From assembly GCA_963712905.1 (NCBI GenBank), contig CAVQJU010000014.1:62001-126000 (forward strand): a stretch of 64,000 nt of DNA, given 5' to 3'. Below are positions 42,576-49,118 of the stretch, in pieces. This DNA comes from CAVQJU01 sp963712905. Lineage in GTDB: Bacteria; Acidobacteriota; Vicinamibacteria; Vicinamibacterales; CAVVIG01. Under the pieces are notes generated by a model. The model did not search any database and was not told where the DNA came from. It worked only from the letters and a program-made list of their open reading frames with translations. Position numbers and translations under genes: made by a program. Position 1 is the first letter of the stretch. Every line of letters starts with the position of its first letter.

Positions 42576-43895
42576 ATGAAGCAGACAGCCATCGTCATGA
42601 GTACGGTCGTACTCATCGCCGCCAGCGTAGCGTGCAGCACGCCGGCGAACCCATCGGCCGCCAAGGCCGAATCGACTGCAGCCGCGTCCGCGGCGTCCCA
42701 GGCGGCGAGCGAGGAAGCCGCGGCGGGGAGAGTGGTGACCGACGCGCTGTCCGGCGTGTCGTTGACGGCCCCGGCGCCGTCCACGCCAACCGAGGGCCAG
42801 GCGTTCAAGTACGCGGAGCAGCCGCTGACGCTCGTCGTGAAGAACGCCGTCACGACCGGCGCCACCCCGACCTACACCTTCCAGGTGGCCGGGGATGCCG
42901 CATTCGGCAGCCTCGTCTTCAACCAGGAGGGCATCGCGCAGGGCGCCGCCACCACGAGCGTCGCGCTCCCGAAACTCGCGGGCGCGAAGACGTACTTCTG
43001 GCGCGCGCGCGCCACGAGCGGCAGCACCGTCGGCCTCTTCTCCGCGGGGCGCAGCTTCAACGTCGGCCCTGAGGTCGTTCTGCAGGCGCCCGTGCTGGCA
43101 TCGCCCGGATCGGGCGCGGCCATCTCCGGCACGATCAGCATGGTCACGAACAACGTGCAGCGTTCCGGACCGGTCACGGCGATCACGTACCGATTCGACC
43201 TGTCCAACACGACGGCGTTCAGCCCCGCGCTCGCGTCGGCGGTCGTTCCCGAGCAGCAGGGGGCGAGCACGTCGTGGTCGCCGAACGTGACGCTGGGCGC
43301 CGGGACGTATTACTGGCGCGTGCAGGCCTTCGACAACGCGAGCGGCGTCTCGTCGCCCGTCTCGAACGTCCTGGCCTTCTCATACCAGCCGTTCGACCTG
43401 CATCAGGCGACGATGGTCAGCTCGCCGCAGGACTTCGCCAACTGGGGGGAAACGGCGAAGATCACGAGCGTCCAGTTCTTCGGAGATTCGTTCTGGGTGG
43501 ACTTCGACCGGCGGACCGGGCCGGGCCGCTGGCCCGACGTGCCGTTCGGCGACGGGAGCCTCGAGTACACGCTCGGGATGTGCATCAACAAGGACGGCCA
43601 CTGGTACTGCTCGGCCGTGGTCCAGTTCTGGTTCGAGCGCGATCTCAGCGCGTCGGGCGTCCCCAGCCACGTCAACTTCGAGTGGTTCTATGACTACGCG
43701 CGCTGGGGACCGATGACGGGCTACCAGCCGCAGGAAGGCGAGACCGTCGGGATCTTCGTGTGCGCCGGCGACTGCCGCAACAACGACGCCGGCGACCGGT
43801 CGTATGTGAAGGAACGGTCGAACGTGGCGTTCGTGCCGTGGTCGAACTCCGGCAACGGCTACTTCACCTTCGCGAACGGCCGCCGGACGAAGTAG
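42576..43895 (+). CDS. Large lipoprotein with Fn3-like repeats and a new C-terminal domain
   Basis: The 439-residue protein has a lipobox at Cys20 (AASVAC). An Ala/Ser-rich spacer is followed by two Fn3-like segments (about 60-165 and 170-285; TYFWRARA and TYYWRVQAFDN are typical strand motifs). The C-terminal domain (about 290-435) has YCSAVVQFWFER, FEWFYDYARWGPMTGYQPQ and VKERSNVAF. A paralog at 51913-53253 has the same layout. I know of no name for the last domain. A strong terminator follows at 43916. It lies downstream of the barrel gene and may work with it at the outer membrane. Confidence 0.85.
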   Translation: MKQTAIVMSTVVLIAASVACSTPANPSAAKAESTAAASAASQAASEEAAAGRVVTDALSGVSLTAPAPSTPTEGQAFKYAEQPLTLVVKNAVTTGATPTYTFQVAGDAAFGSLVFNQEGIAQGAATTSVALPKLAGAKTYFWRARATSGSTVGLFSAGRSFNVGPEVVLQAPVLASPGSGAAISGTISMVTNNVQRSGPVTAITYRFDLSNTTAFSPALASAVVPEQQGASTSWSPNVTLGAGTYYWRVQAFDNASGVSSPVSNVLAFSYQPFDLHQATMVSSPQDFANWGETAKITSVQFFGDSFWVDFDRRTGPGRWPDVPFGDGSLEYTLGMCINKDGHWYCSAVVQFWFERDLSASGVPSHVNFEWFYDYARWGPMTGYQPQEGETVGIFVCAGDCRNNDAGDRSYVKERSNVAFVPWSNSGNGYFTFANGRRTK

Positions 43896-43915
43896 ACGCG
43901 TCCGGGAGCACTTCA

Positions 43916-43955
43916 GGCGGAAGCGAGCACGCGCTCGCTTCCGCCGTTTTCTTTT
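43916..43955 (+). terminator. Rho-independent terminator
   Basis: A perfect 13-bp stem (GGCGGAAGCGAGC with GCTCGCTTCCGCC, loop ACGC) is followed by GTTTTCTTTT. It lies 20 bp after the lipoprotein stop and is the clearest terminator in the window. Confidence 0.92.
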
Positions 43956-43963
43956 GGGGTGAC

Positions 43964-44014
43964 GTAGCGCGGGGCTTTCAGCCCCGCGGACGCGGCCCTG
44001 AAAGGGCCGCGCTC
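43964..44014. repeat. GTAG REP pair between lipoprotein terminator and SGNH gene
   Basis: GTAGCGCGGGGCTTTCAGCC and, inverted, GCGGCCCTGAAAGGGCCGCG. The second unit ends CTCC instead of CTAC. The pair forms two hairpins next to each other. Confidence 0.85.
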
Positions 44015-44020
44015 CTTCAG

Positions 44021-44962
44021 TCAGCGGTGCCAGACTGGCGAGAAGCGGACGAGCATCTCGTACGCCGCGCGCCGGTTCGTCTCGGCGTTCGGGTGGGCAT
44101 CGAACGGGCTGACCCACATCGTGCGCGGGTCCTTCACCCTGGAGAACGCGGGCAGCAGGTCGAGGCACGGGATCTGCTCCTCGGCGCACAGCGCGGCAAC
44201 GCGTTCGTGAAGAAACGCAAACGGGTAGCCCGACCCGTTCGGGCCCATTGCGTCGGTCGCGGGGAACAGCACGATGCCGCTCCGCACGCCGGTGCGGCGC
44301 GCACGGCGGACGAACTCGCGGAGAAGGCCGAAGGCCGTCCGGGAATTCGGTGAATTCGGATCGCTCAGGTTGCGCGTGAGGTACCGCTCGTAGCTCTCGA
44401 CGAGACCGAGCTCCTGCTGCAGCCGCGTCCATTGGATGCCGAGCAGATCGTAGAGCATCGACGCGGGCTCGAGGCGGCGGTCGAGCGGCTCGGGCAGAAG
44501 GGGACGAGGGCGTGGACGTTCCATCTCCTCCGTCTCGAACGCCGTCAGGTACAGCTGCAGCAGGACGAAGTCCGGCGAAATAGACAGGGACTTTGCCAGC
44601 TGTTTCATGTGATCGTGTGCGCCGGGCTCCCCGAAGTTGAATACCTCGTAGCGGGCGCCAAGCAACTCGCCGAGCCGATCCGAAAACCGCTCGTGCGCGG
44701 CCAGGCCCTGGCCCCACGCGATCGAATCGCCCACCACCGCAATCCGGTAGCGCTCCTGCTGCTTGTCGGGAATCTCTCGATCACGGAACCCGAGACCATT
44801 GACCTGAATCTCCGGACCACGCGCGTGCCGGCCGATGAAGTCTCCCGCGTTGCCGCTCGAGGCCGCCGTGCGGTACGCCAGGCGCGCGATGTGCTCCGCG
44901 CCGACGACGGCGGCGGCGATCACGAGGGTCCGGAAAACGATCCGCAGCGCGTCAGTCGCCAT
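44021..44962 (-). CDS. SGNH/GDSL hydrolase, membrane-anchored
   Basis: The 313-residue protein has an N-terminal hydrophobic helix (about 8-24), then an SGNH domain with the nucleophile Ser80 in VVGDSIAWGQG and the C-terminal DAHPN (Asp/His) near 290. Its start overlaps the stop of the LnmK-like gene by 11 bp, so it is the last gene of the DUF5989-MBOAT-ACP-LnmK set. SGNH partners of MBOAT proteins (AlgX/AlgJ/PatB types) add or remove acyl groups on exported glycans. Here it probably uses or completes the MBOAT-transferred acyl group (inference). Confidence 0.85.
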   Translation of the reverse strand: MATDALRIVFRTLVIAAAVVGAEHIARLAYRTAASSGNAGDFIGRHARGPEIQVNGLGFRDREIPDKQQERYRIAVVGDSIAWGQGLAAHERFSDRLGELLGARYEVFNFGEPGAHDHMKQLAKSLSISPDFVLLQLYLTAFETEEMERPRPRPLLPEPLDRRLEPASMLYDLLGIQWTRLQQELGLVESYERYLTRNLSDPNSPNSRTAFGLLREFVRRARRTGVRSGIVLFPATDAMGPNGSGYPFAFLHERVAALCAEEQIPCLDLLPAFSRVKDPRTMWVSPFDAHPNAETNRRAAYEMLVRFSPVWHR

Positions 44963-45899
44963 GGGCCGCCACGCGTCCCGGCGGTTCGCTCAGCACTTTG
45001 ATAGCTTCGGACAGGCAGATGAGCTCGTTGTCCTCTTCGCGCCGCATCTCGTAGCGGAACCCGATCTTCGCCGTCTCCGTGTCGCGCCGGAACACACGCA
45101 CGCGCGTGTGGATGCGGTCACTGGTGGACGCGTTCCCGAAGTACGCGATGCGCCGCTGCTGGATGACGCGCACTGTCCTCGGCCCGGCGGCGGACGCCGA
45201 TGGCATCGCCTCCATGGTTTGACGCTCCGCGCGGTTCATGAACGCCACGTAGTTCGCGAAGTAGACGATGCCGGCGCCGTTGGTGTCGCGATCGATGTCG
45301 ATGGCGTGGACCACATCCGGGCTCGCGTGATCGCGGTCTTCGGTCCAGCCGTCGAGCAGGCCGAGATCCAGCGTTTCCTTCGCCTGCCTCGTCATCTGGT
45401 ACGGGTTCTCGTCGTTCGGCAGCAGGGCCAGACCTGAGAAATCGACGCCTGCCGGGCTCGCCACCTTCAGCCGGCTGTTTCCGCCCTCCGGGGTGATGAA
45501 GATCGTCGCCATCCGGACGTAGGGAAAGGTCATCCTGTCCGGAGTCGAGATCCGGGTGGGGGCCGTGGCCAGCCAGTCTTCGAGCCGCGCTACCCGATCG
45601 AAGACCGTTTCGCTTTCGACCGCGATGCCCTTGAAGCCTCTCAGGAAGACCGCGAATGCCAGCCTGTCGTCGAGCTGAAAGGTGTTCGGCAGCGCGTGGT
45701 CCGGGAATTGTTCTTCGATGTAGTAGAACGTGGCGTAGATCTCCTGCCCGCCCACCGTCCGCAGCGCGGACATGGGCGTGTTCACGGCTCGTGCGAGCGA
45801 GGACCAGTGGCAGTGCCCGACCTGCATCAGGAGGAGGTGCTCTGCGAGCCCCAGGTAATTCGTCTGGGCCATCCCCAGCACCAGGTCGTACCGGTCCAT
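44952..45899 (-). CDS. LnmK-like double hot-dog protein (Pnap_2097/LnmK type)
   Basis: The 315-residue protein from ATG 45899 resembles the LnmK acyltransferase/decarboxylase and the Pnap_2097-type biosynthetic proteins. It has two hot-dog halves. The first has YDLVLGMAQTNYLGLAEHLL, GQEIYATFYYIE and LAFAVFLRGFKGIAVESETV. The second has IDIDRDTNGAGIVYFANYVA, FMNRAERQ and RVRVFRRDTETAKIGFRYEM. Tyr59/Tyr60 lie where LnmK has its catalytic Tyr62 (inference). LnmK uses methylmalonyl-CoA and loads a free ACP. The gene directly follows an ACP gene (stop/start TGATG), which supports an ACP-loading role. It overlaps the SGNH gene. Confidence 0.75.
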   Translation of the reverse strand: MDRYDLVLGMAQTNYLGLAEHLLLMQVGHCHWSSLARAVNTPMSALRTVGGQEIYATFYYIEEQFPDHALPNTFQLDDRLAFAVFLRGFKGIAVESETVFDRVARLEDWLATAPTRISTPDRMTFPYVRMATIFITPEGGNSRLKVASPAGVDFSGLALLPNDENPYQMTRQAKETLDLGLLDGWTEDRDHASPDVVHAIDIDRDTNGAGIVYFANYVAFMNRAERQTMEAMPSASAAGPRTVRVIQQRRIAYFGNASTSDRIHTRVRVFRRDTETAKIGFRYEMRREEDNELICLSEAIKVLSEPPGRVAAHGD

Positions 45900-46162
45900 C
45901 AGAGGCCTCCGGACGTGCCTGAGATCGTCGCCACGAGACTCGCGACCTTGCGGACCGTGTCGAAGTCGCGAACTTCGAAGCGGTTCACGTCGATGTCGAT
46001 GGCGAAGGCGTCCTCGAGAAAGGCGATCAGCTCGAGCACGCCGAACGAATCGACGATCCCGCTCGTGAACAGCGGCGTGTCGTCGTCGAACTGGCGTCCG
46101 CCCGACCTGGGCTTGAACTTCGTCTCGATGAACGTCCGGATTCGGTCGTCGGTTGCAGTCAT
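45899..46162 (-). CDS. Discrete acyl carrier protein
   Basis: The 87-residue ACP has the phosphopantetheine site Ser39 in SGIVDSFGVLEL and acidic helices (LELIAFLEDAFAIDIDVNRF). The sequence DSFG replaces the usual DSLD. It is separate from fatty-acid ACP genes and is the first gene downstream of the REP pair. Its stop overlaps the start of the LnmK-like gene by one base. Free ACPs of this kind serve dedicated pathways such as D-alanyl or polyketide starter loading. Here it probably carries the acyl group for the MBOAT/SGNH pair (inference). Confidence 0.9.
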   Translation of the reverse strand: MTATDDRIRTFIETKFKPRSGGRQFDDDTPLFTSGIVDSFGVLELIAFLEDAFAIDIDVNRFEVRDFDTVRKVASLVATISGTSGGL

Positions 46163-46180
46163 TGGTCTCTGGTCGATTCC

Positions 46181-46229
46181 GTAGGGCGGCCCTTTCAGGG
46201 CCGCCGCGGGCCTGAAAGGCCCGCGCTAC
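46181..46229. repeat. GTAG REP pair between MBOAT and ACP genes
   Basis: GTAGGGCGGCCCTTTCAGGG and the inverted CGGGCCTGAAAGGCCCGCG ending CTAC. The terminal CTAC (46226-46229) supplies the MBOAT stop codon on the minus strand. Confidence 0.9.
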
Positions 46230-47377
46230 ATGAACAGCATCAGCCGCAGGGTCCGGACGGCGTGCGGCACGTCCATCCGGAAAAACACCAATCCTATCGT
46301 AACCAGCGCGAAGGTGAGGGCGACGCCGCCAGCCGACGCCAGGCGCGAGCGATACAGGCGGCTCGTCGCCACGGAGTCGGGAAGCCACGCTTTGTAGAAA
46401 TGGAACAACGTCACGAGCACGCCGTGATAGGCGCCCCACACGAGGAAGTTGATCGCCAGGCCATGCCACGCGCCGACCACGAGAAATGTCGCGAAGTAGC
46501 TCGCGGTCGCGATCACGCCCGGGCGACGCCGCAACGGAGTTGTGAACAGTTGGCGGCCAACGGTGGAGAACACGTAGTCGCGAACCCAGGTGGACAAGCT
46601 CATGTGCCAGCGGTTCCAGAAATCCTGGATGTTCGTGCTCAGATAGGGCCAGTTGAAGTTCTCGGGTACGCGAATGCCCATCACGCGAGAGACGCCGATC
46701 GCGAAATCCGAATAGGCGCTGAAGTCCATGTAGAGGGCGAGCGAGTAGGCGGCCATCGCCTTCCACGCCAGCTCAGGCGTCGTCGCGGCATCGGCCGTCG
46801 CCGCCACGCCGTTCAGCAGGTCGGCAAGCACGACTTTCTTGAAGAGTCCCGCGAGAATGCGGAAGCAGCCGATGTAGACGTCTTTGGACGACCCGTTCGC
46901 CGAAGCGACCGAGGCGGTGAAGTCGGCGTACCGCTTGATAGGACCGGCGACGCGGCACGGGAAGAAGAAGACGAAGGCCGCCAGGTTCGCCAGGGAACGG
47001 TCCTTGATGCGGCCCCGGCTGCGCTCCACCATGTAGTGAATCAGCTCGAGGGCGAGATACGAAAAGCCGAGCGGCACGAGCGGGCTGTCGCCAAGAGGCA
47101 CGAGCGCGGCGCTGGCCGCCGTCAGGCCCCCAGGCCGCTTGAAGTAGGCGAGGAGGCCGACGATCAGCGCGATGCCGGCCCACTTGGCGCGCTGGCCGAC
47201 GCAGACATACGCCACGAGCACCAGGCCGGCGACCAGCCAGAGCGCCTGCGGTGCAAACAGCGCGTAGAACGCGACACCCCATACGGCGAGCGTGTGCGAG
47301 CGGAATCGTGCCGGCGCGATGGACAGCGTGATCCAGCACAAGGCCACCAGTACAACGAATCGCGGTTCGATGAACAC
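46226..47377 (-). CDS. MBOAT-family O-acyltransferase
   Basis: This 383-residue polytopic protein has about ten spans. MBOAT hallmarks are present: FNWPYLSTNIQDFWNRWHMS with His258, LSTWVRDYVF, and VGAWHGLAINFLVWGAYHG with the catalytic His305. It moves acyl groups across or within the membrane onto glycans, as AlgI and DltB do. The ATG at 47377 is standard. The stop lies in the REP hairpin that separates it from the ACP. The DUF5989 gene lies 18 bp upstream. It is shorter than AlgI (about 470), so it may lack some N-terminal spans. Confidence 0.92.
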   Translation of the reverse strand: MFIEPRFVVLVALCWITLSIAPARFRSHTLAVWGVAFYALFAPQALWLVAGLVLVAYVCVGQRAKWAGIALIVGLLAYFKRPGGLTAASAALVPLGDSPLVPLGFSYLALELIHYMVERSRGRIKDRSLANLAAFVFFFPCRVAGPIKRYADFTASVASANGSSKDVYIGCFRILAGLFKKVVLADLLNGVAATADAATTPELAWKAMAAYSLALYMDFSAYSDFAIGVSRVMGIRVPENFNWPYLSTNIQDFWNRWHMSLSTWVRDYVFSTVGRQLFTTPLRRRPGVIATASYFATFLVVGAWHGLAINFLVWGAYHGVLVTLFHFYKAWLPDSVATSRLYRSRLASAGGVALTFALVTIGLVFFRMDVPHAVRTLRLMLFM

Positions 47378-47395
47378 GTCAGGGGAGCGGGCTGC

Positions 47396-47554
47396 CTAGA
47401 ACCGGGCGTAGACGAAGGGACCAACCCCTCGGCCTTCGAACGACACCAGCAGGAATGCGAGCAGGACCAGCACGACGGCGATCGCCGCCAGCGCGAAGTC
47501 CTTTTCGAGCCACAGGAAGGCGCGAACATCGCGCCAGGTCGGTCGCATAGCCAT
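47396..47554 (-). CDS. DUF5989 small membrane protein
   Basis: The 52-residue protein from ATG 47554 (second ATG at 47548) reads TWRDVRAFLWLEKDFALAAI then AVVLVLLAFLLVSFEGR, ending GVGPFVYARF. A Trp-rich amphipathic start, a single span and a conserved G-x-x-x-x-P-F-x-Y end match DUF5989, a tiny family found beside MBOAT and carbamoyltransferase genes. It is below the size used by many gene finders and could be missed. It is the first gene of the acyl-transfer set. Its role may be to assemble or stabilise the MBOAT protein. Confidence 0.8.
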   Translation of the reverse strand: MAMRPTWRDVRAFLWLEKDFALAAIAVVLVLLAFLLVSFEGRGVGPFVYARF

Positions 47555-47614
47555 GTGCGATTTCCGCTGCGATTCTATCGCACGTTTACCTGTTTTGACC
47601 CTGTACGAAACGTG

Positions 47615-47640
47615 CTTCGTGATCTTCGTGTCTTCGTGGT
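47615..47640. repeat. CTTCGTG repeat downstream of the membrane GT gene
   Basis: Three CTTCGTG units (CTTCGTG, ATCTTCGTG, TCTTCGTGG) abut the stop codon at 47640. It is the fourth copy of the CACGAAG family in the window, here single-armed. Bases 47555-47614 hold no gene. Confidence 0.8.
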
Positions 47641-49118
47641 TAGGGTTGCGGAGGCTGGACGCACCAGGACGCGACCTGCGGTCCGCCCGTGCACGGGATA
47701 CGAGGGAGGTTGTAGGCGTGCGCGTCGTTCTCGTCCACGCGCCGCTGGTAGTCGGGAATCCTGACGAGGTCGACCGATGCCACGATCACCCGTTCGCGCG
47801 ACAGGAAGTCGATTGCGTAGGCGTCCCAGTAGATGGCGCGGGCGTATCGGATCTGATGGCTCACGAGGTAGTCGGCGATCTCGCGGTGCTCGTTCGACGG
47901 CGGCTCGCTGATCGATGCCCGCAGCAATCTCACGTTGCCGGCGAGGTTGACGGCGCCCCACAACGCGAACACGGCCGGCACGGCCGTGCGAAGCAGGCGC
48001 GACCGCTCACGCGACATGAAGGCGCCGAAACATCCGACAGGCAGCAACAGCCCCAGCAGGATGTAGCGGAGCAGCGGCGGCTGCCCGGGGATGATGTTGC
48101 ATGACAGCGGGTACGCGGCGGCGCTGAACGCGCCGACGAGGCCGAGGTAGACGAAGAAGGCCTCGCCGGCCCCCAGCCGCGGTTGTCGGTACCACGACCA
48201 CGCGAGGCGCGCGATCATGCCGCCGAGCACGAGGGCCAGCACCCAGCCAACGGCCGCCGAACCGTCAGTCACAGGAGTGTTCATCCGGAAGTCCAGCAGG
48301 CGCGTGAACGTGCCGCCGTACAGAACTGGCAGCGCCTGCGTGAACACGGTGGCCGCGCGCGGCACGAGCTCGGCCGGCGCGAAGCACATCTGGCCGGCGA
48401 GCGATGCCGCCTGCAGGCCGAGCGACGCACCGGCTTGATACAGCTTGATCGCGTCCACGGCGAGCCAGACGACGCCGAAGCCGACGCCCATAATCGCGGC
48501 GCGCCGGAGGTTGGCCGCGTCCCATTCGCCTCCGCCGGCGGCTTCGACCGCCAGAAGGGCCGGCACGGCGAAGACGGTGAACTCGCGGTGCAGGAACGCG
48601 ACCGCGAGCACGGCGCCGAACGCGAACGGACGCTGGCGCAAGCGCCACAGCAGGAGGATGTAGATGAACGGCTCCACGCACGCCCCGGCCGTCTCGAGGA
48701 GCTGGCTCGCCGCGACCGGGGCCGGCATGATGAACGGCAGCGCGCCGGCGAGCGCGACCAGGGGCCGCACGCCGAGCCGGCGTCCGATCGCCGTCACGAG
48801 CCAGACGGCCGCGACGACGTTGAGGAGGACGAGCGGCACGCGCATGACGGCGACCGACGGCCTGGCAATCCAGAAAAACGGTGCGATGAGCCACGATTCG
48901 ACGCCGAGGATGTAGTTGAGACCGTCGTAGAAGAGCGGGAAGCCCTCGAAGGCGCTGAGGCGCCGCGCCATCAGGCCGATGATGGCCTGGTCGGAATCGA
49001 AGTAGAACCCTTCGTAGACGGTCGGAACGACGCTGCGCAGCAGCACCAGGACGGCGGCGCCGGCGATCACCAGGAGTTGTTCCCGGCTCAGACCGTTTGT
49101 TCCGTGCGGGCCTTTCAA
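47640..49118 (-). CDS. Polytopic GT-C-like membrane protein
   Basis: The 492-residue protein starts at TTG 49118, overlapping the upstream stop (TTGA). It has about ten spans and an early FYFDSDQAIIGLMARRL segment. The acidic residues after the first span are in the position of the DxD-like motif of GT39/GT83 lipid-sugar transferases. The C-terminal soluble part (EIADYLVSHQIRYARAIYWD) is typical of the same group. The donor is probably polyprenyl-phosphate sugar (inference). It is coupled to the next upstream gene. An acyl-transfer set follows downstream. Confidence 0.8.
   Translation of the reverse strand: MKGPHGTNGLSREQLLVIAGAAVLVLLRSVVPTVYEGFYFDSDQAIIGLMARRLSAFEGFPLFYDGLNYILGVESWLIAPFFWIARPSVAVMRVPLVLLNVVAAVWLVTAIGRRLGVRPLVALAGALPFIMPAPVAASQLLETAGACVEPFIYILLLWRLRQRPFAFGAVLAVAFLHREFTVFAVPALLAVEAAGGGEWDAANLRRAAIMGVGFGVVWLAVDAIKLYQAGASLGLQAASLAGQMCFAPAELVPRAATVFTQALPVLYGGTFTRLLDFRMNTPVTDGSAAVGWVLALVLGGMIARLAWSWYRQPRLGAGEAFFVYLGLVGAFSAAAYPLSCNIIPGQPPLLRYILLGLLLPVGCFGAFMSRERSRLLRTAVPAVFALWGAVNLAGNVRLLRASISEPPSNEHREIADYLVSHQIRYARAIYWDAYAIDFLSRERVIVASVDLVRIPDYQRRVDENDAHAYNLPRIPCTGGPQVASWCVQPPQP

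Noticed and set aside
45696..46184. Plus-strand frame of 162 codons across the ACP gene
   Set aside because: Antisense to ACP and LnmK-like genes, whose motifs are clear.
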